64,000 nt of DNA from Gordionus sp. m RMFG-2023 (Eukaryota > Nematomorpha > Gordioida > Chordodea > Parachordodidae), in assembly GCF_954871325.1 (NCBI RefSeq), contig NC_088777.1, forward strand, positions 11,881,366-11,945,365, read 5' to 3'. Of the stretch, positions 38,961 to 49,552 are shown piece after piece (within the stretch, counting starts at the first letter, position 1; each line of letters begins with the position of its first letter). Made by a program: the position numbers and the translations under genes. The notes beneath the pieces were generated by a model. The model was not told where the DNA came from and did no database searches. It saw only the letters and a program-made list of their open reading frames with translations.

Positions 38961-40451
38961 CGAGAATGACGAAGGGAACCTAGAGATATCTGATCATTTA
39001 ATTACAAAAATCAGGCTCTTAATGGTTATTATACTTTTCTTGAATATGCTCATGAACATCTAAGGGATCAAGATTCACTAAGAAAGCTAGAGAATATAGT
39101 GGAAAAAGAATTATTTACTCCAGAGTCTAGCCAAATTCTTATCAAAATATTTTTATTAAATCTTACATTACTTTATAATAATTGTAATGCATGTATAATA
39201 AAATTAGTTCAAATAAAATCTTATGTTAACAAAGCATTAATAAACTTTCATTCCAGCATGGTCTGTTAATACATTTACATTTATAATATTAGAATTCATA
39301 AGATTTGAATAGGCACAGGATTTTATATCAAATATCATGTGAATGAAAACAAAACACTTAATAAATTTAAATTCTTTTATATTAATCTTATTGTTTCCAG
39401 TTTTTTAGGCAAAATATTTTAAAATTTGGCTTTAATAATAAATTAGAATTTAAAAAGTGATAATATATTTGTAAAATTATATTTCAGTAAATTTAATGGA
39501 GGTAAAATGACAAAAGTAGTTAAAATTAATGGAAATAAATATTAGGGTATTGTAAAGGAAAAAATGTTATTATCTTTCACAAAAGCTTTTTTTTGCTTTA
39601 ATTCTTACATATCTTAAATAAAAAATGAGATAAAATCAAGTAAACAAATTTAATTGAAATAATTTTATTCAATAAAAAATAATTTAATAATAACTATAAT
39701 GCTAATACATAAATATAATACATAAATAATTACAATCATTTTATAATTGATCATTCTCTTGAGGAGATATGTTGATGGACACTTTTAACTGTAATTACCG
39801 CCATATTGTTGCAATAAATATAAATTAAATTTGTTTAGGTATGCTAATCAGTCACTCTCACGACTGTGGACGAACCTTTATTTTCTTAACAGGCGTCCAA
39901 GATTATTATAACAAGACGAAAGTCCAGATAATTTTAAAATGTTACTAACTACAAATAATTTCATTATTTATCAATGCATCGCTCTAATATTTTAAGTGTA
40001 TATTGCATAGATTTAGTCACAATTAACGTATAATTCAAGGAAATTATTTATAATCACATGACCTGTTAGTGTTAACAAGTTATTAAAAACAATTTTTAAT
40101 ATGTTCTAACCCTAACCCATAATTTACAAACCTTTAATAAACCGTAACCCTTATCTTTCCAAACATTTAGCCTAGTTATTTGTTTAACTTTAAATATATT
40201 TTATCTAATTAAAAATTTTTTGTAGCAGATTTCTTGAGATATTATCAGTCACATTGTCTACCATTTTATAATTGGTATTTTGTCATAATATAATATTCAA
40301 CATTTTTCACGCATGAAGTTTGAAGGGATTATTATAGACAAATGCTATAATGTAAGCTGCAATTTATACAATTTATATTAAAAAGAAATCGAGAAATTTA
40401 ATTTATAATATTAAAAATTACATAATATATAAAACATATTAGTAAATAGTA
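38961..40451. other. non-coding stretch
   Basis: A+T-rich with no recognised gene. The first part may be the 3' untranslated region of the pogo element. No inverted copy of its left end was seen. Confidence 0.4.
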
Positions 40452-40918
40452 AATATAGAGTATATTTGTGAACGCCGAGAGCAACCAATTCAATATATTA
40501 ACAAATTGTCAGTTCTTATATATTGGATGATTATCATTCCATGTCCTATTAGCCATTATTATTTTTTTTAAATTTTTTATTCTATGGCTTGACAAGCTAA
40601 ATCATTTTTAAAATTTTAATCCAATAACAAATTTTCAGGCTGTGGAAATAAATATGAATTTGATTTAAATTGGAAATTAAATCTAATATAGAGTATATTT
40701 GTGAACGCCGAGAGTAACCAATTCAATATATTAACAAATTGTCAGTTCTTATATATTGGATGATTATCATTCCATGTCCTATTAGCCATTATTATTTTTT
40801 TTAAATTTTTTATTCTATGGCTTGACAAGCTAAATCATTTTTAAAATTTTAATCCAATAACAAATTTTCAGGCTGTGGAAATAAATATGAATTTGATTTA
40901 AATTGGAAATTAAATCTA
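40452..40918. repeat. 233-bp tandem duplication, two near-identical copies
   Basis: Copy 1 (40452-40684) and copy 2 (40685-40917/8) are identical by eye except for one base (GAGAGCAACC versus GAGAGTAACC at about 40481 and 40714). Each contains GTGAACGCCGAGAG and ends CAGGCTGTGGAAATAAATA followed by A+T-rich sequence. The identity implies a very recent duplication or an assembly artefact. No coding capacity was seen. Confidence 0.95.
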
Positions 40919-41503
40919 GATATTTATTTAAACAATAGTCAGATTATATTCTAAATAGAGATATGAATCCATAAATTTTTTATATTATTACAGTGTTTTG
41001 TAGATTTAATTATTTAAATATCTTATCAATTTTTACAAGTTTAATATTTTTATTTATAAATGAATTAAAAAATATGGATGTTTGAATTAAATCTTCCCAG
41101 CAATGTATATCTATTTTATCCTTTGTTTTTTTATTAGTTTTTATATTATATATTTAGATATGTTTAATATTATTAATTTTTAAACATAGTTAAAAACTAT
41201 AATTTTTAACCATGATTTGAATTTAAAAAATTTTATTTTAAATAAAATCAAATAATAAGTAGTAAATGATTTATTATATGATTTTCAATAGATTAACTGA
41301 TATAATTCAATTTTAATTTTTTTGGAAATCAACCTTGCCTTTATAATTTTTTAATCCCACTGCAGGACTCTGCTTGCAATAAATGGAATATTAAAAGTTT
41401 TGAGTATATTTATCTTTTGTATATCTACTCTATACTTTTAGATTTTTATCTGCATATATTCAAGGCATGTTCCAGGGGGTGCTAATGAGGAAATGTTCTA
41501 TAT

Positions 41504-42165
41504 GGGTGATTCCATGTCAAATTGACCAAAAATACGAGATTTCGGCCAACCATCTCAAAAATGAATGAAACTTGGCCTGTTAGTTATTATGTTGTAAATG
41601 TTAATAAAATCAAAATGTTAGATTGTTAGCTCAACCAGATCCAAAGATATATGCCTTCAAAGTCGAGAATCACGAAGTGCATTTAAATCTTGCTATTTAA
41701 AAAAATACTTAAGATAGAGTTACAAATTATATATCATTTTATAGCCCTTAAAATTTTACGTTGGAAAATATTTAAAAAAAATTAAAAAGTTTCAAGTGTT
41801 TTATTATTTCCATGTAAATAAAAAAATTAACATTGTTAGGAAGGGATTTTTTCGGGGTGTTAATATTCACTAAAAATGTTTATCACCCTTATATTAAATG
41901 ATTTAATAAATCTCGATAGCCATTTTTGTTTTTTAATTTTATTTAAATTTTTATAAATAAAAAAATGTAATATAGATGGCGTTATCTTAATTTTTTTTAT
42001 AATATATAATTTTTAATAAAAATATGAATAATATTGTGATTAAAATTAAAAAATAAATTGAGTATAACCAAGAATGATGTCCTGGGGCGATATGTAAGCA
42101 GGCAGCCCATACAGATATTATTTTATTGACGCTATATTGTAAAATAAACATATTTTAAAATTTTA
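41504..42165 (+). repeat. left inverted arm of the 41.5-kb transposon
   Basis: The arm carries in order: GATTCCATG, CCATCTCAAAAATGAATGAA, GCTCAACCAGATCCAAAGAT, GCCTTCAAAGTCGA, TAGGAAGGGATTTTTTCGGG and TGTCCTGGGGCGATATGTAA. Each phrase has an inverted counterpart in the right arm. Homology stops near 42165. Confidence 0.88.
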
Positions 42166-42328
42166 TATTCAATCAAACTATTATAATTTTGTGCTTATTA
42201 ATAGCATAAGCCATAATTTGTAGTTATATCTTCATTGTTGTGGATCTACTATCGTTATTATTTGAAAATAACAATTTTATTAGCTTTTTTATTTTTTTAT
42301 TCTTATCATCGCTACCAATCAATCATAT

Positions 42329-43310
42329 ATTTCAAAACTTAAACATTTTTTACAACCAAATGAATTTATGAAAATTTGTGATTTATCTGAAAATTGTGCA
42401 TTTATAATCCAAGACACTGTTCAAGGATTCCACTGTAATCAAGCCACTATCCATCCTATGATAGCATATTATAATAATGGCAATATAGAAAACCTTAATT
42501 ATATGGTAATATCAGAGTCACTTCAATATGATGTTATTGCAGTACATTTATACCAGACTAAAATGATAAAATGTTTGACCAATCAATTCAGCAAAAAGCC
42601 AAACAAAATATATTACTGCTCTGACGGATCAGCTGCACAATATAAAAACATAATTTTTTTTATAAATCTGTGTTATCATGAATCAGATTTTGGTGTAACA
42701 GGTGAATGGCATTTTTCAACTACATCTCATGGAAAAAGTCCATGTGACGGCCTTGGCGGAACATTAAAAAGATTAGCAGCACGTTCAAGCCTTCAGCGCA
42801 TCAATTCTGCACACATTTTAATGCCAGTTGATTTATATCAGTTTGCAAAACAAAACATGCCATCACTAAATTATATATATATAAAACGAACAATACAATT
42901 TACAAGAAATTAAAATGAGAAAGATTCAATTTAGCTCGTCCCATTCCAGGAACTCGGGAAATACATGCTGTATTTCCTTTGAGTTTAAGTAAGCTTAAAT
43001 CAAAAATATATTCACATGCAGAGGACTTTCAAATTAACAATATCTCAAATGCCGATATTTTGCAGATAATTTGTCTTTTGCCAATATTAAAAGATTCGTA
43101 ACATGTGATTATGACGATTTTTGGTGGTTAGCCACAGTACTAAAAAAGAATGAAATTACTGAGGAGATATATATTTCCTTTTTATATCCCCATGGACCAT
43201 CACCATCCTTTTTTTTTACCCCACAATTGAGGAAAAGATATGGTTACCCATTAATCAAATAATAACAATATTACAGTAACAGGACATACCTACAAATTAT
43301 CGTCTCAAGA
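42329..43310 (+). pseudogene. transposase-like gene of the long-armed transposon (S-D-G / S-H-G-K type)
   Basis: The main intact piece (ATG 42368 to 42913) has the order D-L-S-E-N-C-A-F, Q-G-F-H-C-N-Q-A-T-I-H-P, Y-Y-C-S-D-G-S-A-A-Q-Y-K-N, F-G-V-T-G-E-W-H-F, then T-S-H-G-K-S-P-C-D-G-L-G-G-T-L-K-R. I know this arrangement from many uncharacterised proteins of insects and cnidarians. The aspartates of S-D-G and C-D-G are plausible catalytic acids. The frame then changes: N-L-A-R-P-I-P-G-T-R-E-I-H is readable from about 42919 in a second frame, and F-V-T-C-D-Y-D-D-F-W-W-L with Y-P-H-G-P from about 43071 in a third. The gene is therefore broken at least twice. A conserved N-terminus was not found between the left arm and 42329, so the coding region may also be shortened. 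Confidence 0.8.
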
Positions 43311-43379
43311 AATTCTATTAATAAGCACAAAATGGGATAAGATTAAAACAAGAGGTATTTATTTTTATATTGTTTGCGC

Positions 43380-44039
43380 TAAAATTTTAAAATATGTTTA
43401 TTTTACAATATAACGTCCTAATAAAACCATATCTGTATGGGCTGCCTACTTACATATCGCCCCCGGACATCATTCTTGGTTATACTCAATTGATTTTTTA
43501 ATTTTAATCACAATAATATTCATATTTTTTTAAAAATTATATATTATAAAAAAATTAATATAACGCCCTCTATATTACATTTTTTTATTTATAAAAATAA
43601 TAAAATAAAATTAAAAAAACAAAAATGGCTATCGAGATTTTTTATTAAATCATTTAATATAAGGGTGATAAACATTTTTAGTGAATATTAACACCCCAAA
43701 AAAATCCCTTCCTAACAATGTTAATTTTTTATTTTTACCGGAAATAAGAAAACACTTATAATTTTTTTAAAATATTTTTCAACGTAAAATTTTAAAGGCT
43801 ATAAAATGATATATAAATTGTAACTCTATCTTAAGTATTTTTTAAAATAACAAGATTTAATGAAATCATGCACTTCGCGATTTTCGACTTTGAAGGCGTA
43901 TATCTTTGGATCTGGTTGAGCTAGTACTCTAAAATTTTGATTTTATTAACATTTACAACATAAATAACTAACATGCCAAGTTTCATTCATTTTTGAGATG
44001 GTCGGCCAAATCGCTGGTCGATTTGTCATGGAATTACCC
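43380..44039 (-). repeat. right inverted arm of the 41.5-kb transposon
   Basis: This is the inverse of the left arm. Markers are TTACATATCGCCCCCGGACA near 43451, AAATCCCTTCCTAACAATG near 43702, TCTTTGGATCTGGTTGAGCT near 43903 and TTTCATTCATTTTTGAGATG at 43981. Divergence from the left arm includes small indels, so the insertion is not fresh. Confidence 0.88.
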
Positions 44040-44144
44040 ATATACTCTATTGACAGCTTTTGGGGTGATAGTTTGATTTGATTTTCTTATTAATTTTATA
44101 AAGAGGGTAAAAATTATTTTTAGAGAATCTAAAAGTTATTCTGA

Positions 44145-44306
44145 CCTTTTCTCTTTGCTTATATAACATCTAAAGAATGGGTCAAAGAAGAACCTTTAGA
44201 AAATATTATTATTCAATATTCTATAAGAACATTAAATCAGGAAACAATTAGAATATGTGACATGGGTAACATTGAATATTCCAGATTAAAAAATGCAAGG
44301 CCATAG
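44145..44306 (+). CDS. unrecognised coding-like segment, possible terminal exon
   Basis: A 53-codon open stretch ends at TAG 44304-44306 and has coding-like composition: F-A-Y-I-T-S-K-E-W-V-K-E-E-P-L, then I-R-I-C-D-M-G-N-I-E-Y-S-R-L-K. There is no ATG at its start. A CTAAAG sequence at 44170-44175 could be a splice acceptor. It lies about 100 bp outside the right arm of the 41.5-kb transposon. I recognise no family. It may be a terminal host exon, part of an older mobile element, or chance. Confidence 0.28.
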   Translation, partial: PFLFAYITSKEWVKEEPLENIIIQYSIRTLNQETIRICDMGNIEYSRLKNARP

Positions 44307-44309
44307 AGA

Positions 44310-45824
44310 TGAGATGATAGATCCTGTTTAAGAATTAAAATTTATAAAATGATGGCCTAAGGTAGAGATGCATTGATATCACCTGTTTAAAATAGATACC
44401 TGTACCAAAACCGATAACCAATCAAAAAAATTTTTTGATCTTTTTTTCTTCTCTTCTAGCTTTCTCTTTTATAAATTTATTAATTTAGGCAAAAAAATGT
44501 TTTATTTATGAAGGTTTAATATCATTTTAATTGACCACTTGTATCAATTAAAATCTAAAACCTGTTAATACCTACAGTGACCACCCAATAAAATTATAAT
44601 ATAAGCTACATAAAACTTAAGTCTATATTCCCAAATATATATGTAGCTCTATAAAATCTAACTATGCCAATTACTATAGTATTGAAAGAAGCTATTCTAG
44701 GCTAAAATTAATTAAAAGCTGTTTGAATGTAATTTATAAATTTTTTTTTAAAAATTGAACACAATTATTATTATCCATTAGATAAAAGGACTATCTAACT
44801 ACATATATTTATAAAAATATTTAGGGTAAAGTTACAAGGTAAGGCATATTTATCAAAAGTACTGATTGTAGCTGAATTAGCTTAAAAAATTTGTATTCAA
44901 AGTTTTGCAATAAGAATGTGGATAATTTCAATAGTTTGATTCATTATTAAGTTTTTCTATGATTGGGTGTCTAAGAACAAATCTTCAGTAAACCTTGTTT
45001 CAGCACAGTCTCATTAGTTTTACCAATTAATTTTCAAACATATTGTAAAATATCCAATTGACTAATTATATTCAACATATTTTACAATATTCATACCAAT
45101 CCTTCTTTTAATGATAAAATATAAATTTTTTATAAGTATAATATAAAATAATTTTTTAGGCTTTATAATACATTAATTTTTTGCCCCGTCTCCAAAATCA
45201 GGGCTTGGTCGAAGATTGAGGGCTTTATTAAAAAGAGATGTATTTTAAAAAATTCAGAAAACTGCAGAGGTCTAATTTTTTCCTACCTTCAAAGTGGGCT
45301 CATATTCTTGCCCTATCCAGTAGCGATTGGTAAAATCAACATTTTTATGCTAATCCTGCCATGTCTCAGTGGCAATTTTTTTTTATCTAGACCCAGCCCG
45401 TTTTCTGCAGTCCAGCAAAAAGCTTATCGAGAGATCTCAAACTTAAAATATTTATTTTACTCTTATTTTAAATGTTATACATTAAAATTTTTTTTAATGT
45501 TTATCTATTTTATTCTATTACAAACTATTATAAGAAAATTGATCTAATATATTTCTCACCTGATTTTTTTTTTAAAAAACTTTTCTAATTTTTTAATTAA
45601 ATTTTCTGATTTTTATAATTGTGATGTCAATCAGGTAAAAACGGAAAGATCGGACTATGAGCCGCTGGACCTATATTTTACCTCGACCCTAATTTATTGG
45701 TTAAAAGAGAATGTATTTTATGGGCGCGCATGATTTTTAAAATTTGGCCATTTTAGATAATTTAGTTTATTCTATACTTTTTTATTATTTAAAAATTATC
45801 TTTACCTTATTAGGCCCCAGATAT
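44310..45824. other. non-coding stretch
   Basis: A+T-rich. A patch at 45180-45430 is GC-richer (gggcttggtcgaag, ctagacccagcccg), and ccgctggacc occurs near 45661. It resembles eroded hAT MITE arms, but ends and duplications could not be found. Confidence 0.4.
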
Positions 45825-47382
45825 TACAGTGAAACGAGTGTTAAAAATCAACTAACAATAAAAGGGGATAAATATAATTAAAGTTTTATTTTAATTTAAT
45901 ACATATTGAAATTAAATATGGAGAAGCAATTAATTAACAAGATTAATCGTTTTTAAATTAATAAAAAGAAATTATGTTGTAAATATAAATTTGTAATAAA
46001 ATGGAAATTTTTTTTTGATCTTCTTTGAGAATTTTCAAGTAAGATTTTTGAATAAATTTTATCGAAAATTCTAAATCATTTTTTGTAAAAAGTCTTTTTG
46101 ATATTTGAAAATATTTTAGAATTTCTTTAATGTCTATTTTGAAATTTTGCACCCATATATTTCGATAAAAATATGATAATACTATGAATTTTTATAATTC
46201 GATAAATTAATACATAAAAAATATAATTATAATTTATCAAAATATTCTTTTGTTCCACGAATTCGATGATGGTACCTTTTTAGAAATTAAAGAGTTAATA
46301 TTATAATTATTAATACATATCAATTAAAAGGATTACCTAAATCAGTTGCCCGCGATAACCCAACTCCAAATAGTTTTGTATGTGATTGTAAAAGTTAGTA
46401 AAATCATAAGGAATAAATCCATGTAAGAGCTGAATAATATTCCCAATAATTTCATCTCTTGAATTAGGGCGGGGGTTTATTGCTCGATATTTATTTTCCA
46501 AGACTCCAAAAAAACTTTCGATGGGATTTAGCTGAGGTGAATACGGTGGTAGATATTCAATTCTATCTTTATATGCATCGATAAGATGGCTTTTATGGAT
46601 AGATGCATTATCCATTACAATAATTGCATCTGGTGGTAAGACACTGATAAGCTCTGTCATAAAATCACGGAATAACAACCCATTATAAGCTCCTTCGATT
46701 ATTTTATAATGGATTACCCCTCCAATTCCAATTGTACAAAGTATGCTTACATTTTTACCCTTAGAAAATGGAATTTTTATTACTGGACGGACATTGTATG
46801 GTGCCCAGGCGAGATTGGTACAACTTGCAAGTTTATTCCAGTTTCATCTAAGAAATATAATTTTTCTCTTGGGGTATTTAAGATCTTTACACAATAGATT
46901 TGACGAATATTGATTGCCCCAGGAGTATTTCTTCTATCAGGCTCCTTGCCAGCTCTTTTTTCCACCAACCTATATTTTTTATATATTTGCTAATTGTTGT
47001 TTTCGTTCTTGGACTATCAGGAGGTAAATTTTCTATTATAGTGAAACGAGTGTTAAAAATCAACTAACAATAAAAGGGGACAAATATAATAAAGTTTTAT
47101 TTTAATTTAATACATATTGAAATAAATATGGACAAGTAATTAATTAACAAGATTAATCGTTGTGTTGGAAATTTAATTAAAAATAAAAAAATGTGTTAGA
47201 CTTTTATTAATTTTTAAAATTTTTCTTAAATAAGTAAAAAAATACTTATTAATTTTTTAAATATTTTTCTTAAATAAGTAAAAAAATATTTATTAATTTT
47301 TTAAATTTTTTTTAAATAATAAAAAAAAATGTTTAATATAGAATCTTTATTATCCAATAGTAATATTAATTTTTCAATTTAA

Positions 47383-48412
47383 ATGAAAACTCCCAATCTT
47401 CGTCGAGAATTCAAAGACCAAAAAGAATACACAAATATTGGAATAAAGAAAAAATAGATATAGTTACTAAAATGTTATCAATGCCAGAAAGAGAACAGAT
47501 GAAAATTTAAGACATTGCAAAATACTTCGAAATGTCTACATCATCAGTTCATAAATTTAGACGGGACACATTTCAAGATATAAATGGAGAACCTTTAAAA
47601 GAATATAATATTCAAAAAAGAGGAAGTAAAAAAAAGATACTTCCATAATTGAAAGACTCATCATAAATTTAATGATGGATAATAATATTCTTACTATCCA
47701 GCAGATAATAGAAAATTTACCTCCTGGTAGTCCAAGAACAAAAACAACAATTAGCAAATATATAAAAAATATAGGCTGGTCGAAAAAAAGAGCTGGCAAG
47801 GAGCCTGATAGAAGAAATACTCCTGGGGCAATCAATATTCGTCAAATCTATTGTGTAAAGATCTTAAATACCCCAAGAGAAAAATTATATTTTTTAGATG
47901 AAACTGGAATAAACTTGCACGTTGTACCAATCTACACCTGGGCACCATACAATGTCCGTCCAGTAATAAAAATTCCATCCTCTAAGGGTAAAAATGTAAA
48001 CATACTTTGTACAATTGGAATTGGAGGGGTAATCCATCATAAAATAATCGAAGGAGCTTATAATGGGTTGTTATTCCTTGATTTTATGACAGAGCTTATC
48101 AGGGTCTTACCACCAGATGCAATTATTGTAATGGATAATGCATCTATCCATAGAAGCCATCTTATCGATGCATATAAAGATAGGATTGAATATCTACCAC
48201 CATATTCACCTCAGCTAAATCCCATCGAAAATTTTTTTGGAGTCTTGAAAAATAATTATCGAGCAATAAACCCCCGCCCTAATTCAAGAGATGAAATTAT
48301 TGGGAATATTATTCAGCTCTTACACTAATTTATTCCTTATGATTTTACTAACTTTTACAATCACATGCAAAACTATTTGGAGTTGGGTTATCGCGGGCAA
48401 CTGATTAATTAG
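47383..48412 (+). pseudogene. IS630/Tc1-like transposase of copy B, nearly complete
   Basis: The N-terminal part (about 47410-47636) gives K-Y-W-N-K-E-K-I-D-I-V and a helix-turn-helix (D-I-A-K-Y-F-E-M-S-T-S-S-V-H-K-F-R), with one TAA where copy A has a lysine codon. The main frame (ATG 47672) has a second DNA-binding part (T-I-Q-Q-I-I-E-N-L-P-P-G-S-P-R-T) and the DDE_3-type core: F-L-D-E-T-G-I-N, I-V-M-D-N-A-S-I-H, then Y-S-P-Q-L-N-P-I-E-N-F-F. All three acids are present. By my count 30 residues separate the second Asp from Glu, fewer than the 34 of Tc1. A TAA at 48326-48328 cuts off the last ~28 residues, which remain readable to 48412. The N- and C-terminal parts are in different frames joined at an A8-G run. 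Confidence 0.9.
47630..47636 (+). other. candidate -1 slippery heptamer A-AAA-AAG
   Basis: In the N-terminal transposase frame the codons are AGT AAA AAA AAG, so the last seven bases form A|AAA|AAG in the phase required for -1 slippage. A -1 shift here leads into GAT ACT TCC ATA ATT, the frame of the catalytic core. Copy A has the same run in the same phase (minus strand 49017-49011). A shared ancestral 1-base indel would look the same. Confidence 0.4.
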
Positions 48413-49552
48413 GTAATCCTTTTAATTGATTTGTATTAATAATTATAATATTAACTCTTTTAATTTCTAAATAGGTACCATCATCAAATTCGTGGAACAA
48501 AAGAATATTTTGATAAATTATAATTATATTTATTATGTATTAATTATTTTATCGAAGTTATTATAAAAATTTATAGTATTATCATATTTTTATCGAAATA
48601 AATTGGTGCAAAATTTCAAAATAGATTACATTTAAGAAATTCAAAAATATTTTCAAATATCAAAAAGACTTTTTACGAAAAATAATTTAGAATTTTAGAT
48701 AAAATTTAAACAAAAATCTTACTTGAACATTCTCAAAGAAGATCAAAAAAAATTTCCATTTTTTATTAGAAATTTATATTTACAACATAATTTCTTTTTA
48801 TTAATTTAAAAACGATTAATCTTGTTAATTAATTGCTTGTCCATATTTAATTTCAATATGTATTACTAAATTAAAATAAAATTTTATTATATATTTATCC
48901 CCTTTTCCTGTTAATTGATTTTTAACACTCGTTTCACTGTATCTGCTGGATAGTAAGAGTATTATTATTCATCAATAAATTTATGATGAGTCTTTCAATT
49001 GTGGAAGTATCTTTTTTTTACTTCCTCCTTTTTGAATATTATATTCTTTTAAAGGTTCTCCATTTATATCTGGGATTGTGTCCCGTCTAAATTTATGAGC
49101 TAATGCTCTAGACATTTCGACGTATTTTGCAATGTCTTTAATTTTCATCTGTTCTCTTTCTGGCATTGATAACATTTTAGTAACTATATTTTTTCTTTAT
49201 TCCAATATTTGTGTATTCTTTTTGGTCTTTGAATTTCGACGAAGATTGGGAGATTTCATTTAAATTGGAAAAATTAATATTACTATTGGATAATAAAGAT
49301 TCTATATTAAACATTTTTTTTTTATTATTTTAGAAAAATTTAAAAAATTAATAAATATTTACTTATTTGAGAAAAATTTAAAAATTAATAAATGTCTAAC
49401 ACATTTTTTTATTTTTATTCCAACACAATGATTAATCTAGTTAATTAATTACTTGTTCATATTTAATATCAATATCTATTAAATTAAAATAAAACTTTAT
49501 TATATTTATCCCCTTTTATTGTTAGTTGATTTTTAACACTCGTTTCAAAGTT

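Larger units (their letters stand above)
41504..44039 (+). mobile_element. DNA transposon with ~660-bp inverted arms
   Basis: The element begins GGGTGATTCCATGTCAAATT and ends with the inverse of GGGTAATTCCATGACAAATC. ATAT flanks both sides (41500-41503 and 44040-44043); it is palindromic, so it may be a 4-bp target duplication or part of the TIR. The arms (41504-42165 and 43380-44039) match over their full length with perhaps 10% divergence. The single gene between them encodes an unusual transposase. A 4-bp duplication would fit Sola-type elements, but I cannot confirm that family. Related arms occur at 55310-55436 and 56089-57253. Confidence 0.88.
47039..48939 (+). mobile_element. IS630/Tc1-like transposon B, inserted into copy A
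   Basis: The 1901-bp element has TA at both junctions (47037-47038 and 48940-48941), as expected of a Tc1/mariner/IS630 insertion. The ends are TAGTGAAACGAGTGTTAAAA and TTTTTAACACTCGTTTCACTG, with TIRs of about 125 bp (to about 47165, and from about 48813). It is oriented opposite to copy A, so the locus reads A-left, B-left, B-right, A-right with four related TIRs. The whole locus can therefore fold into a nested hairpin. Confidence 0.94.
46337..49175 (-). pseudogene. IS630/Tc1-like transposase of copy A, split by copy B
   Basis: The N-terminal helix-turn-helix piece is at 49175-48981 (M-L-S-M-P-E-R-E-Q, then K-D-I-A-K-Y-V-E-M-S). The gene resumes at about 47036 beyond the insertion. The first catalytic block (F-L-D-E-T-G-I-N) lies in the frame at 46968-46780. 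The second and third (M-D-N-A-S-I-H and P-Q-L-N-P-I-E-S-F-F) lie at 46678-46337, where the C-terminus is complete to G-Y-R-G-Q-L-I. Compared with copy B there is a 1-base loss near 46810 (ATCTCGCCTGGG versus ATCTACACCTGGG), one base fewer in an A run near 46963, and a 4-base loss near 49187. It is inactive. Confidence 0.9.
45827..49550 (-). mobile_element. IS630/Tc1-like transposon A (outer copy, interrupted by copy B)
   Basis: The left end follows TA (45825-45826) and reads CAGTGAAACGAGTGTTAAAA; the TIR runs about 125 bp. The right end reads TTTTTAACACTCGTTTCA and then decays (AAAG instead of CACTG), so 49550 is approximate. Transposase fragments are on the minus strand at 46337-46968 and 48981-49175. 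The element is split at 47038/48940 by copy B. Without the insertion the gene reads through GGTAAATTTTCTAT-TA-TCTGCTGG, as the uninterrupted copy B shows at 47694-47725 on the opposite strand. Confidence 0.92.

Noticed and set aside
40452-40918. Tandem spliced-leader or small nuclear RNA genes
   Set aside because: Only two copies, no clear Sm-type site next to a stable stem and no recognisable leader; the idea rests on tandem arrangement alone.
45308-45547. 79-codon open frame
   Set aside because: Low-complexity F/I/L-rich translation in a patch that looks like eroded transposon arms; no homology recognised.
47557-47835. 92-codon minus-strand frame opposite the IS630-like transposase
   Set aside because: Antisense shadow of the real transposase frame.
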